Shown piece after piece: positions 8,593 through 18,400 of a DNA stretch of 62,157 nucleotides. This DNA comes from CAZEAB01 sp964552945. GTDB taxonomy: Archaea; Nanobdellota; Nanobdellia; Woesearchaeales; GW2011-AR9. How positions within the stretch are numbered: the first letter of the stretch is position 1; every line of letters begins with the position of its first letter. The position numbers and the translations under genes were made by a program. Where the stretch lies: positions 1 through 62,157 of the forward strand of contig CAZKIP010000008.1 of assembly GCA_964552945.1 (NCBI GenBank), in the 5' to 3' direction. The notes under the pieces are model-generated. The model was not told the origin of the DNA. It made no database searches and was given only the letters and a program-made list of their open reading frames with translations.

Positions 8593-9191
8593 TGAGTGAA
8601 ATAAAGTTTTTTGACAGATGGAGCGCAGAAGGCGTTAAAGTATCAGACTTAGGTTTGGTTAAATATATTACTTTAGATTCAAGAATCATTCCAAAAACTG
8701 GAGCAAGATATGCTGGTAATAGGTTCCATAAATCTCACACATTTATTGTTGAAAGATTGGCTTCTAAGCTTATGAATACTGGACATAAAGGTAAGAAACA
8801 TTTCATTTCTACTGGAAGAAACACTGGTAAGAAGGGAAAAGTTTTGAAAGTTGTGGAAAATGCTCTGGCTAAAGCTGAAGTTAAGCTTAAATTGAATCCT
8901 TTGGCGATTCTTGTTAAAGCGATTGAAAATGCGGCTCCTAGGGAAGAAGTTATTGCTATTGAATATGGTGGAGCAAGATATCCAAAAGCTGTTGATGTTG
9001 CTCCTCAAAGAAGAATTGATTTAGCTTTAAGAAACATGACTCAAGGTGCGAACATTCGTGCTTTTAACAAAAAAATGTCTATTGAAGACGCTTTGGCTGA
9101 AGAAATAATTCAAGCATTCAATGTTAGTATCAAAAGTGCAGCTATTGCTAAGAAAAGAGATTTGGAAAGACAAGCTGCTTCAAGTAAATAA
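8592..9191 (+). CDS. rps7: Ribosomal protein S7
   Basis: This 199-residue protein matches archaeal S7. The blocks GRNTGKKGKVLKVVENAL and VIAIEYGGARYPKAVDVAPQ, and the helix RRIDLALRNM, are typical of the rRNA-binding face. It overlaps the S12 stop by one base. In many archaea EF-1alpha comes next; here a short unknown gene and Kae1 follow instead, so the operon has been cut short or rearranged. Confidence 0.95.
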   Translation: MSEIKFFDRWSAEGVKVSDLGLVKYITLDSRIIPKTGARYAGNRFHKSHTFIVERLASKLMNTGHKGKKHFISTGRNTGKKGKVLKVVENALAKAEVKLKLNPLAILVKAIENAAPREEVIAIEYGGARYPKAVDVAPQRRIDLALRNMTQGANIRAFNKKMSIEDALAEEIIQAFNVSIKSAAIAKKRDLERQAASSK

Positions 9192-9200
9192 GTGATTTCT

Positions 9201-9407
9201 ATGTTAGACGATTTATCCCAAGGCCCGTCAAATTATGTTCTTAGATCCGATAACCCAGTAGGAAATGAAGTTATATATTGTCATCATAAAGTTGTTTATG
9301 AAGTTGGGATTCCTGAAGATAAAGAAGCAGTTACCAATATGTTGATGGAGAGACTTGGAGCACAAAGAGAATTAGACAGACCAGATTTTTCATCAGATGA
9401 TTTTTAA
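9201..9407 (+). CDS. Small acidic protein of unknown function
   Basis: This 68-residue protein starts with MLDDLSQGPSN and ends in an acidic tail, RPDFSSDDF. I do not recognise a family. ATG 9201 is preferred, but a GTG at 9192, immediately after the S7 stop, is also possible. It lies at the end of the ribosomal operon with no promoter in between, so it is probably co-transcribed with S7. A ribosome- or polymerase-related role is only suggested by position. Confidence 0.65.
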   Translation: MLDDLSQGPSNYVLRSDNPVGNEVIYCHHKVVYEVGIPEDKEAVTNMLMERLGAQRELDRPDFSSDDF

Positions 9408-9446
9408 GCTAAGTTTTTTATAAAACGTTAAGATTTCTTATTTAAA

Positions 9447-10391
9447 ATGATTATTTTGGGAGTAGAAAGTACCGCCCACACATTTGGTGTAGGAATAGTT
9501 AATTTAAAGGGAGAAGTCCTAGCTAATGTTACTTCTAGTTATTCAAGCAAGGAAGGGATGATTTTAGATGAGGTTGCAGCTCATCATAGCTCTATTGCTG
9601 ATGAAATTTTACAAAAAGCATTAGATAAAGCTAAAGTTTCTTGGGACGAAATTGAATTTATTGCTTATTCTGCTGGTCCTGGCCTAGATCCAGTCCTCTG
9701 GACAGGATATCATAAAGTTAAGGATTGGGCATCTAAATACAAGAAAAAGCTGGTAGGGGTCAACCATTGCTGTGCTCACCTTAGTATAGGGAAGGTTTGG
9801 AATAAACTCAAAGATCCTTGTTATTTGTATGTTTCTGGAGTAAATACTCAAATAATCGTTTTTGAAGGTGGCAAATATAGGGTTGTAGGGGAAACTTTAG
9901 ATCTCGGTTTAGGCAATATGCTTGATAAATTTGGTAGAAGTATGGGTTTAGGGTTTCCAGCAGGTCCAAAAATCGAAAAATTGGCTAAAAAAGGGAAATA
10001 TGTGGAATTACCTTATGTTGTTAAGGGAATGGACATCTCATTTACAGGAATTCTTACTAAATCTCAACAACTTCATGAGAAAGGCGTTTCTGTGGAGGAT
10101 TTATGCTTCTCCTTGCAAGAAACATGCTTTGCAATGCTTACAGAAGTGGCAGAAAGGGCAATGGCTAATACAGGAAAGAATGAGCTCTTATTGGTAGGTG
10201 GAGTTGGAGCCAATAAAAGGTTCTGTGAGATGCTTGATATTATGTGTAAAGAAAGAGGAGGTAAATTCTATAAGGTGCCTTTAGATTTAGCTGGAGATCA
10301 AGGGGCAATGATTGCTTGGGAAGGTTATTTACGTAGTAAAGAAAGTGGTGATGTTGAGATTAAACCACATTGGCGAACCGATGAAGTTTGA
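9447..10391 (+). CDS. kae1: tRNA N6-adenosine threonylcarbamoyltransferase, KEOPS subunit Kae1
   Basis: This 314-residue enzyme transfers the threonylcarbamoyl group to A37 of tRNAs reading ANN codons, within the KEOPS complex. It shows the ASKHA fold of the family: LGVESTAHTFGVG at the N-terminus, AYSAGPGLDP, the metal ligands H107 and H111 in NHCCAHLSIG, and the C-terminal VGGVGANKRF and GDQGAMIAWEG. The usual asparagine of GDNGAMIA is glutamine here. Unlike in many archaea, the kinase Bud32 is not fused or adjacent. Confidence 0.95.
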   Translation: MIILGVESTAHTFGVGIVNLKGEVLANVTSSYSSKEGMILDEVAAHHSSIADEILQKALDKAKVSWDEIEFIAYSAGPGLDPVLWTGYHKVKDWASKYKKKLVGVNHCCAHLSIGKVWNKLKDPCYLYVSGVNTQIIVFEGGKYRVVGETLDLGLGNMLDKFGRSMGLGFPAGPKIEKLAKKGKYVELPYVVKGMDISFTGILTKSQQLHEKGVSVEDLCFSLQETCFAMLTEVAERAMANTGKNELLLVGGVGANKRFCEMLDIMCKERGGKFYKVPLDLAGDQGAMIAWEGYLRSKESGDVEIKPHWRTDEV

Positions 10392-11534
10392 TTATTTAGA
10401 ACTAAATAACTTAGTTACATCTTGAAAGATGTTCTGAAGGCTTTTTAAAGGTCCTCCTGAGCTACTTTTAACCTCTTTAACATCACAATAAGGTTTACCT
10501 TCACATCGTGCGACATAAGTGCAATCCATTGGTTTTTGTCCATCAAAACCTACCATGTAGATGCTTTCTGGGTTAATTTTTCCTTTACTATCGGTGTTTG
10601 TACTAAACCAAATTGTGGTGTTTACGCATGAATAGACATTGTTTCCTGGAAATGCTCTGGCAAAGGCATTGGCCATATTGTCTCCTTGAGCTCTACCATG
10701 CCCACTATGGCAGGGAGGAAGAACCACCATCGTCTGAGGCATTCGCATATTTTTTATTGGTTTAAAAACGTGTGAAACATAGTCCCCTCTTAAGATTTTA
10801 TCTCTTCCTTTATAACCTAAATTAAATCCTCCTTTAAATCCGTGAGCTCCGATAGAAACTCCGGCAACTCTAGCCTTTCCTTTGTATAAATTGGCAACTT
10901 TTTGAACTTGTGAATGCATTTGTAGAGCCCCCCCAGTTTCAAAGACAATTAGTTTGTAATTATCTGTATATTTTTCAATTTCACCAGTTTTAATGTCGAG
11001 AGGTCTGATGCCAAATGAAGAGTTTTTTGGTAAATTTAGAAGCTCCGATTTAGCTTTTAATTTTAAAGGAATGGTTGTTTCGTATAAAGCCATGAAGAAA
11101 ATGGCTAGAGGTTTTCCTTTTTTATAGTTAGTATTTGTTAAATTTTTATTAGATTCTTCTAAGACTTTTTGAGAATATCTTTGCACATTGCGGATATTTG
11201 AAATTCTGAATGCTGTGTTAACTGTGTTTTTATATCTCTTATATCCTTTGTTATCTAGACTAAGAACTTTTCTTTCTATTGAATCTAAGGCAGCTGACCT
11301 TTCTTGTTTCTTTTGTTTTTTTCCTTTGTTCTCTAATTTACATAAATCTCTGTCAATTCTTGATTTTATAGATGCACAACTTTTTGCAACAGGTGCATGG
11401 TTTCCCATTCTTTTGTGAAGAGTTTCGATGAATTTACTTCTATCATTTCTTTGAACTTGGGTAAGAAATGGAGCGCAACCTGTGGCTACTACAAATGGTG
11501 TTAGTAAGGTTGCAATTCTTTGAGTTAGATTCAT
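10392..11534 (-). CDS. Predicted exported lipoprotein with a caspase-like (clan CD) His/Cys pair
   Basis: The 380 residues begin with a short hydrophobic signal ending in GC20, a weak lipobox. Residues 25-140 are basic and helical. The second half has a core strand LIVFET, then VSIGAHGFKGG with H231, and 44 residues later MVVLPPCHSGHG with C275. A His in HG and a Cys at the end of a hydrophobic strand, 40-50 residues apart, is the arrangement of clan CD peptidases (caspases, gingipain-like). This is a pattern match only; substrate and activity are unknown. It lies 8 nt downstream of the repeat-protein gene on the same strand, so the two probably form an operon. Cysteines near the C-terminus could form disulfides outside the cell. 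Confidence 0.6.
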   Translation of the reverse strand: MNLTQRIATLLTPFVVATGCAPFLTQVQRNDRSKFIETLHKRMGNHAPVAKSCASIKSRIDRDLCKLENKGKKQKKQERSAALDSIERKVLSLDNKGYKRYKNTVNTAFRISNIRNVQRYSQKVLEESNKNLTNTNYKKGKPLAIFFMALYETTIPLKLKAKSELLNLPKNSSFGIRPLDIKTGEIEKYTDNYKLIVFETGGALQMHSQVQKVANLYKGKARVAGVSIGAHGFKGGFNLGYKGRDKILRGDYVSHVFKPIKNMRMPQTMVVLPPCHSGHGRAQGDNMANAFARAFPGNNVYSCVNTTIWFSTNTDSKGKINPESIYMVGFDGQKPMDCTYVARCEGKPYCDVKEVKSSSGGPLKSLQNIFQDVTKLFSSK

Positions 11535-11542
11535 TTTAGTGT

Positions 11543-12817
11543 TTAGTGTGCTTTTTTATAATTGTTTGATTTTTCCATTAATTTATCCTTTTTCCTTTCT
11601 AATGTTTTAATAGAATAAAATAATAAGTTTGGTGAGTCTCTAACCATGCTATGAGCTGATTGAAACGCTTGCTTTTTATGTTCTTTATCCAATGACCAAT
11701 AATCAAACAATTCTCTAAGAACCCATGCTAATTTTTTCCTTTTTGTTTGTGGCTTTGTTTGTAATAACATACTTTTTCTATAATTAATCTTTTTTTCTGC
11801 AAGCCATTGTATATTCGCTTCTATTGTAGCAGGGGATATTCCTAATAGCTTTTGTTGAAGTAGTATTTCTCTCCCAGAATTTCTATCTTGGTAATCGGTT
11901 CTTAATAAACCAATGTGATGCTGATAGTTTTTTCTGATTGTATCTGGATTTCTTCCAAGTAATTCAGCAGCCGTCGCAATATTTTTATCACTTAATCCAA
12001 GAGCAGACAATCTTTGATAATTTTTTTCAATTGTTTCAGGATCTCTGCTGAGCAATTGAGCGTTTGTAGCAATCATTTTATCGCTAACTCCCATGGCAGA
12101 TAAGTTCCGATAGTTTCTTTCAATTGTTTCTGGATCTCTACTAAGTAATTGGGCTTGTGTTGCAATTTTACCATCGCTTAATCCCATTGCAGATAATCTT
12201 TGATAGTTCTTTTCAATCACTTCTGGATCCCTGCTTAGCAAATCAGCTCGTGATGCAATCTTTTTATCACTTAATCCTAAAGAAGATAATCTTTGAAAAT
12301 TTCTTTCAATAGTTTCAGGATTCATACCAAGCATTAGAGCATATTTTGCAATTTTTCTACCACTTAATCCTAAAGAAGATAATCTTTGAAAATTTATTTC
12401 AATTGTGTCTGGATTTCTACTGAGTAATTGAGCATTTGGTAGAATCTTGCTGTTACTTAACCCCATTTCAGATAATCTTTGATAATTTTTTTTGATTGTA
12501 TCTGGGTGCATGGCAAGTAATTGGGCCTGTGATGCAATCTTGCTATCACTTAACCCCATTTCAGATAATCTTTGATAATTTTTTTTGATTGTATCTGGGT
12601 GCATAGCAAGTAATTGAGCTTGTGATGCAATCTTCCCATCACTTAATCCAATTTTCTTCAGAGTATTATATGTTATCCTAGTGGATTCATCATCTGTTGA
12701 ATTTCTTTTAATCCACTCTATTGAAAATTCACTTATTTCGTGTTCTCCTAGTAACTTTTCTAATACTGAGGTCATTTCGAATAAATTAACACTATCTTTT
12801 ATAAATGTTTTCAACAT
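11543..12817 (-). CDS. 31-residue tandem-repeat protein, mTERF-like
   Basis: Of 424 residues, about 57-304 are eight tandem copies of an exact 31-residue unit of the form LGLSDKKIA...LLSRDPETI...NYQRLSA, followed by one degenerate copy and a basic helical C-terminus. The motif resembles the repeat of mTERF proteins, helical arrays that bind nucleic acid in mitochondria and chloroplasts, although the usual proline before LL is not conserved. Copies 1 and 2 are nearly identical in DNA as well, which indicates recent duplication. No signal peptide is visible, so it is probably cytoplasmic. It is the likely first gene of an operon with the caspase-like lipoprotein and is divergent from gyrB. Confidence 0.75.
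   Translation of the reverse strand: MLKTFIKDSVNLFEMTSVLEKLLGEHEISEFSIEWIKRNSTDDESTRITYNTLKKIGLSDGKIASQAQLLAMHPDTIKKNYQRLSEMGLSDSKIASQAQLLAMHPDTIKKNYQRLSEMGLSNSKILPNAQLLSRNPDTIEINFQRLSSLGLSGRKIAKYALMLGMNPETIERNFQRLSSLGLSDKKIASRADLLSRDPEVIEKNYQRLSAMGLSDGKIATQAQLLSRDPETIERNYRNLSAMGVSDKMIATNAQLLSRDPETIEKNYQRLSALGLSDKNIATAAELLGRNPDTIRKNYQHHIGLLRTDYQDRNSGREILLQQKLLGISPATIEANIQWLAEKKINYRKSMLLQTKPQTKRKKLAWVLRELFDYWSLDKEHKKQAFQSAHSMVRDSPNLLFYSIKTLERKKDKLMEKSNNYKKAH
11906..12649 (-). repeat. Eight tandem 93-bp coding repeats
   Basis: DNA of the repeat array in the mTERF-like gene; the period is exactly 93 bp (31 codons). The two copies nearest the gene start differ at only a few bases over the full unit. 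Confidence 0.85.
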
Positions 12818-12890
12818 TACTACTAAATAGAAACAAAAGAAGGAGGGAGGGCCACATTCATCTATTTTTATTGTTCTCTAAAACCGACAG

Positions 12891-12951
12891 CTTTATAAAC
12901 CCTCAAACTCTCTGAAAATATAGAAATTATCGTCGATAAAGGTAGTTTATC
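12891..12951. promoter_or_regulatory. Divergent promoter region of gyrB and the repeat-protein gene, with inverted repeat
   Basis: CTTTATAAAC at 12891-12900 is a near-palindromic TATA box usable in both directions. Forty bases further, GATAAA (12935-12940) and TTTATC (12946-12951) form an inverted repeat in the gyrB leader, a possible operator or leader hairpin. Confidence 0.5.
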
Positions 12952-12996
12952 AAATTTTAAAAAACGAGAGTGAAAATTAGTTAATTTAGTCTAAAA

Positions 12997-15117
12997 ATGG
13001 AAAACCAAAATCATCAAGATATAGAACAACCGCTACAATTAGAAGAAGCTTGGATTCAGGCTAAAGATGAGCACGAACAATGGAAATTGCAGCAGTCTAC
13101 ATCTCAAGAATCTAATGATAATTTTCAATCAGAATTAGCTGGAGATCAGCATGAGAGAACTGAACCACAGGAAAAGCAGAGTCCACCTCCAGAAGCAGAA
13201 CAACCTGAACCAAAGGCAGCTGAAGAACCTGCAAAAAGTAATTATGGGGCAGCCCAAATTACCGTTCTAGAAGGCTTAGAAGCGGTAAGAAAAAGGCCAG
13301 GGATGTATATTGGAGATACAAGTATTAGAGGGTTACACCATCTTGTTTATGAGGTTGTTGACAATTCTATCGATGAGGCTATGGCTGGTCATTGTGATAA
13401 AATAAAAGTCATAATTCACGTTGATAATTCTATAACTGTTTTTGATGATGGGAGAGGAATTCCTACAGATATTCATCCTAAATTTAACATTCCTGCTGTT
13501 CAAGTAGCTTTAACCAAGTTACATGCAGGAGGAAAATTTGACAAAGATTCTTACAAAGTTTCAGGAGGGCTTCACGGAGTAGGTGTAAGTGTTGTTAATG
13601 CTCTCTCTTCTGAATTGAAAATTCAAGTAAAAAGAAATGGAAAAGTTCATTTTCAGAAATATGCTTATGGGAATCCTATGACCAAGTTAGAAGTAACTGG
13701 GGATACAACTGAAACAGGTACCATCGTCCATTTTAAACCAGATTCCAACATATTTACAGAAACTACTTATCATTATGATGTTCTGGCAAAAAGGCTTAGA
13801 GAATTGGCGTTTTTGAATAAAGGAATTGAAATAGAATTGGCTGACGAAAGAGATGAAGATAAAGGAGATACATTCAAATATGATGGTGGGATTAAAGAAT
13901 TTGTTGAATTTGTTGATAAAAACAAAACGCCTCTTCACGAAGTTATTTATTTTGAAAAAGAAAAAGAGGGTGTTGAAGTAGAAATATCACTTCGTTACAA
14001 TGCCGGTTATCAAGAAAATGTTTTTTCTTTTGTTAACAACATTAATACAATTGAAGGAGGAACTCATCTTTCTGGATTTAAAACGGCTTTAACTAGAGTT
14101 CTTAACAATGTTGCTAAGGAAATTAATTCTAAAAAAGATATTAAATTATCCGGAGAAGATGTTAAAGAAGGTTTGACTGCAGTAATATCTGTTAAAGTTC
14201 AAGAACCTTTATTTGAAGGACAAACAAAAACTAAATTAGGAAATAGTGAAGTTTTCGGATTGGTAAGTTCCATTGTTAACGAAGGCTTAGGAATTTATTT
14301 TGGTGAACATCCTAATGTTTCAAAAAACATAGTTGCAAAATCCTTGGACGCAGCTAGAGCAAGGGAAGCGGCTAGAAAAGCAAGAGAATTAACTCGAAGA
14401 AAAGGCGCACTTGATGGTGCTGGTCTTCCTGGAAAGTTAGCCGACTGCAGTAACAAAGATCCCGAGAAATGTGAATTATATCTTGTAGAGGGAGATTCTG
14501 CTGGTGGAAGTGCTAAGCAGGGAAGGAATAGAGAGTTCCAAGCAATACTACCTCTTAGAGGAAAGATTTTGAACGTTGAAAAAGCTAGATTACATAAGAT
14601 AATGGAGAATAAAGAAATTATCGCTATGATTACAGCTTTAGGAACCAGTGTGGGCGATGAATTTGATATTAGCAAATTAAGATATAATAAAATTATAATT
14701 ATGACGGACGCTGATGTTGATGGTTCACATATTATGACTCTGCTATTAACCTTCTTTTATCGTCATTTCAAGGAATTGGTTGAGAATGGCCATATTTATG
14801 TTGCAATGCCTCCTTTATATCAATTGAAAAAAGGAAAGCGCATAGAATATGTTTATAGTGATTCAGAGAAGGAGAAAGTTATGTTAGAGATGGGAGAGAA
14901 AGTTTCTGTACAGAGGTATAAGGGTCTGGGAGAGATGAATCCTAAACAATTGTGGGATACAACTATGGATCCTGATACAAGGTCTTTGAAAAGAGTTGAT
15001 GTTGAAGATGCCGTTGCAGCTGATCAGATGTTTACTGTCTTGATGGGAGATGAAGTAGCACCAAGAAGAGAGTTCATTGAGAAGTTTGCAAAGGATGTAG
15101 TTAATTTAGATATTTGA
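12997..15117 (+). CDS. gyrB: DNA gyrase subunit B
   Basis: This 706-residue protein is a type IIA topoisomerase ATPase subunit. The GHKL ATPase motifs are EVVDNSIDEAMAG and DDGRGIP, and GGLHGVG closes over ATP. The TOPRIM motif starts at LVEGDSAGGSA with DADVDGSHI further on, and the C-terminus has RYKGLGEMNP. The first ~77 residues are an extra Q/E/P-rich, acidic, probably disordered tail that is not part of ordinary GyrB. Gyrase in archaea is of bacterial origin. GyrA is not in this window, so the partner gene must be elsewhere. Confidence 0.94.
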   Translation: MENQNHQDIEQPLQLEEAWIQAKDEHEQWKLQQSTSQESNDNFQSELAGDQHERTEPQEKQSPPPEAEQPEPKAAEEPAKSNYGAAQITVLEGLEAVRKRPGMYIGDTSIRGLHHLVYEVVDNSIDEAMAGHCDKIKVIIHVDNSITVFDDGRGIPTDIHPKFNIPAVQVALTKLHAGGKFDKDSYKVSGGLHGVGVSVVNALSSELKIQVKRNGKVHFQKYAYGNPMTKLEVTGDTTETGTIVHFKPDSNIFTETTYHYDVLAKRLRELAFLNKGIEIELADERDEDKGDTFKYDGGIKEFVEFVDKNKTPLHEVIYFEKEKEGVEVEISLRYNAGYQENVFSFVNNINTIEGGTHLSGFKTALTRVLNNVAKEINSKKDIKLSGEDVKEGLTAVISVKVQEPLFEGQTKTKLGNSEVFGLVSSIVNEGLGIYFGEHPNVSKNIVAKSLDAARAREAARKARELTRRKGALDGAGLPGKLADCSNKDPEKCELYLVEGDSAGGSAKQGRNREFQAILPLRGKILNVEKARLHKIMENKEIIAMITALGTSVGDEFDISKLRYNKIIIMTDADVDGSHIMTLLLTFFYRHFKELVENGHIYVAMPPLYQLKKGKRIEYVYSDSEKEKVMLEMGEKVSVQRYKGLGEMNPKQLWDTTMDPDTRSLKRVDVEDAVAADQMFTVLMGDEVAPRREFIEKFAKDVVNLDI

Positions 15118-15140
15118 TGTTTATGGAGGAATAAAATAAA

Positions 15141-15377
15141 ATGGCAGCATTTGATAAAAGTTTAGATAAAGAATTGTGGTCAGAATCGGTTGATTTTGAA
15201 AGAAGTGTAGTTAAGGTTTCTGTAATGTCTTACAACGAAGGAGTTTCTAAGTTGCAGTTATCGAGACAGAATAAGAGAGCGGATGGCGAGTTATCATTTG
15301 CAAAGTTGGGACGACTTACAAAAGAGGAAGTTGAAGCAATTCTACCTTTGATGGAGAAAGCGAAGGAACATTTATAA
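15141..15377 (+). CDS. Small protein resembling the PC4/YdbC ssDNA-binding fold
   Basis: This 78-residue protein has a strand-rich N-terminal half (VVKVSVMSYN, SKLQLSR), then GELSFAKLGRLTKEEVEAI leading into a C-terminal helix. That layout resembles the PC4 (p15) domain of transcription coactivators and bacterial YdbC, which bind single-stranded DNA. The match is by eye and moderate. A GGAGGA sequence precedes the ATG. It sits 23 nt after gyrB and probably shares its transcript, which fits a DNA-related role. Confidence 0.6.
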   Translation: MAAFDKSLDKELWSESVDFERSVVKVSVMSYNEGVSKLQLSRQNKRADGELSFAKLGRLTKEEVEAILPLMEKAKEHL

Positions 15378-15413
15378 TTTATTTTATTAATTAATTTTTA
15401 TTTCTAATTTTTC

Positions 15414-18400
15414 TTATATCTTCAAACTCGTTACTTTACTCACACCTTCATTCATACTAATTCCAAACAAAGTATCTGCTTCTGAAATTAAAGAATCATT
15501 GTGAGAAATAACAATGTACTGAGCTTGGTCAGAATAATTTCTAATCAACTTTGATAAAGTCTCAGCGTTATGCTTGTCCAAAGCAGCGTCAATTTCATCT
15601 AAGATGTAGAAAGAAGCTGGTTGGTATTCTTGAATTGCAAAAATAAATGATAAAGCAGTGAGGGTCTTTTCTCCTCCAGAAAGGGATTTGATGTCCATAA
15701 ATCTGTTCCCTGTAATCTTTACTTTAATGTTAATTCCATCATCAAATGGTTTCTTTGGATTTTCTAACTCAAGGAAAGCTTTACCTTTTTTGAATAGGGT
15801 TGTAAAAATGGTTTCAAAATTCTTTTTAGCATCATTAAAAGTTTTCATGAAATGTTCTTTCTTCTTAGTTTCAATTTCATTCATTAAAGTTAACACATCG
15901 GTCCTTTCTGTAGATAAACTATCTTTCTTAACAACCAATTTGTTATACTCTTCTTCAACTTTCTCATAAACTTCTAGAGCTTTCATATTAACAGCAGACA
16001 TTTGCGCTAACATAACTTCAAATCTGTTAATTTCATGCTTTAACTCGGGAAGAGATTTGTTTTTCAATAATGCTGCATTTTTATATTTAGCAAACTCATC
16101 TTGCAAGGAAGCAAGTTTAGCTTTAACTTCAGCGTTTTTTAATGAGATTAAGTTAAGTTCTCTTTCACTAGCACGAGATTTATCTCTACCAGCCTCAATT
16201 TCATTTTCAGCTTTATTAGTCTCATTATTTATTTTCTCTCTCTTGTTGAAAAGTTCTTTATATTTACTATAAAACTCTTTACTTGCCTTTTCTTTTTCTT
16301 TGAGAACTTTTTCATTCTGTTGCATAATAGAAATTAAATTCTTTTTTTCTTCTTTGAATTTAAGATGCTCTTTTTGTTGTTGCTTAATAATCTCATTAAT
16401 TTTCTCTTTTTCCGGAGCAATCATTTGATCAATTTGGATTTTATTATTTTTCAAATCACTTTCTAAACGAAGAATCTCTTCTCTACATTTTTGTTTAGAT
16501 TCTTCAAAAGCACTTAATTGAGCAAGTAAACGTGGATTCCTAAGTTCATTAACTTTAGATCGAATCATTTGTTTCTTTGATTTAAGTTCAGTTAATGATC
16601 TGTTAATCATTGCAATTTCTTTTTGAACTCCACTTAAATTTTGATTAATTTCATTCAAACTATTTTTCAATTCTTTTTTCAAATTTGAATTTAAATCTAA
16701 ATCAGAAGTTTCTAAATGAAGAGTTTTTTCAAGTTTAATAATCTCAACTTCTAATTCTCCTTTTAGATTTCTTAAAGAGGAGATCTCTTTCTCGTTAGCT
16801 ATCCTCTTGTTTTCAATGTTTGAAATAACACTTTGTTGAGTCATAACTTCATTAGAAATTTTCTCAATTTCCTCCATTGTGTCTCTTTCCTTGAAACTTA
16901 ATGGGTTCTTTCTAGAAGCAAAACCCCCCTTCATAACTCCGCTTGCTTCTACTGAATTCCCATCAATAGTGGTCATTCTTATTTTACCAATTCCTACTTC
17001 CCTAGCAGCTTCAATGTTTTCTACTACAAGAGAATTTCCAAACACATAAGCAAATGCTTTGGCATATCTGGCATTATATGAAACTAAATTTATGGCGAAA
17101 TCTAAAACACCATTCTTTCTTAATAATTTTTTATCTTCATCCTTCACTTTGATGGATCTAATTTTGTTAAGAGGAATAAATGAAGCAGAACCTAATTTGT
17201 TGTTTTTAAGATATCTTATACAATCAGCAGCCGTTCCATCGGTGTCAACAACGATATGTTGCATTCTATTCCCAGCAGCGGTTTCAAGAGCGTGAGCATG
17301 CTTTTTCTTAACTTCTCCCAATTGAGAAACTGTTCCAAACACTCCCTTAAATTTACTTTTGTTTTCAAGAATGCTTCTAACCGCATTATTGTTTTGAAGG
17401 CTTGCTTTCATTGAATAAGATCTTGCGGTAAGCTTAGATTCTTTTTCTTGCAGTTCTACCAGAGAACGACGAGCATTCGCTAATTGAGAAGCATAACTGC
17501 TGTCTTCTTCAAGCAATTTGTTTAACCTTAATGTAGAATCTTTAAAATTTCTTTTGTGTTTTTGTAATTCTCCCAATTGGCCTTTGTTTTCTTTCTCGAT
17601 TTCTTTAACTTTGCTTATCTTTTGATCAATAGTTTCCAATTGGTATTCAATTTTATCTTTCTCTCTTAATAATTCTTGTTGTCTTAATCTTACTTTTTGA
17701 ACTTCTTCTTGTTTTGCATCAATTAATTTATCTTTTTCTTCAATTTCATTATCAAGCTCATTAGAAGATTCAATTTTATTTTTCTTTTTGAAATTAGCAA
17801 TACTTTGTTCGACTTGCTGCTGCTCTCTCTTTTTTAGAGCAATATTTTGTTGTAAATCTTTTTGAGTTTGTGAGAAAGTAGATGTTTTTTCTTCCAAATC
17901 TTTTGTTTCTTGCTCCAATTGATCTTTTCTTAATTCAATTTTATTTATTTCATCTTTTAAAGTTGAAATTCTTGTTTTATCTTGAGCAATTTTAATTTTG
18001 AGTTCTTCTAATTCTCTGTGAACTTGAAGTTGTTCTTTCTCTCCTTTTTGTTCAATTTCTTTGTTAAGAAGAGAAATTTTTTCTTTATTTTTTGCAATGT
18101 CTTCTTTCAATAAGTTAATTTTCTTATCTGACTTGTCAATTTTTTCTTGATGTTTGGTAATCTCAGTATCATGTTTGGATTTAATTGCTTCTTTCTCTTT
18201 GATTAAGTAATGGAAATAAGTTGCTTTGTTTGAATCTATCTTATCTTTTAATTCTTTAAATTTCAAAGCTTGATCACGGTCTTTTTTAAGTTCCCTTAAA
18301 TGTACTTTTCTTTCTTTAAGAATAATATCTGCACTATTCAGCTTCTCTTCTACCTTATTTAGTTCAAGAAGAGCTTTATGCTTTTTTTCTTCATAAAGAG

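Noticed and set aside
13687..13938. Minus-strand open frame within gyrB
   Set aside because: Shadow of gyrB; low-complexity peptide and no promoter or family resemblance. The same applies to the other antisense frames in rpoA', smc, cdc48 and the P-type ATPase.
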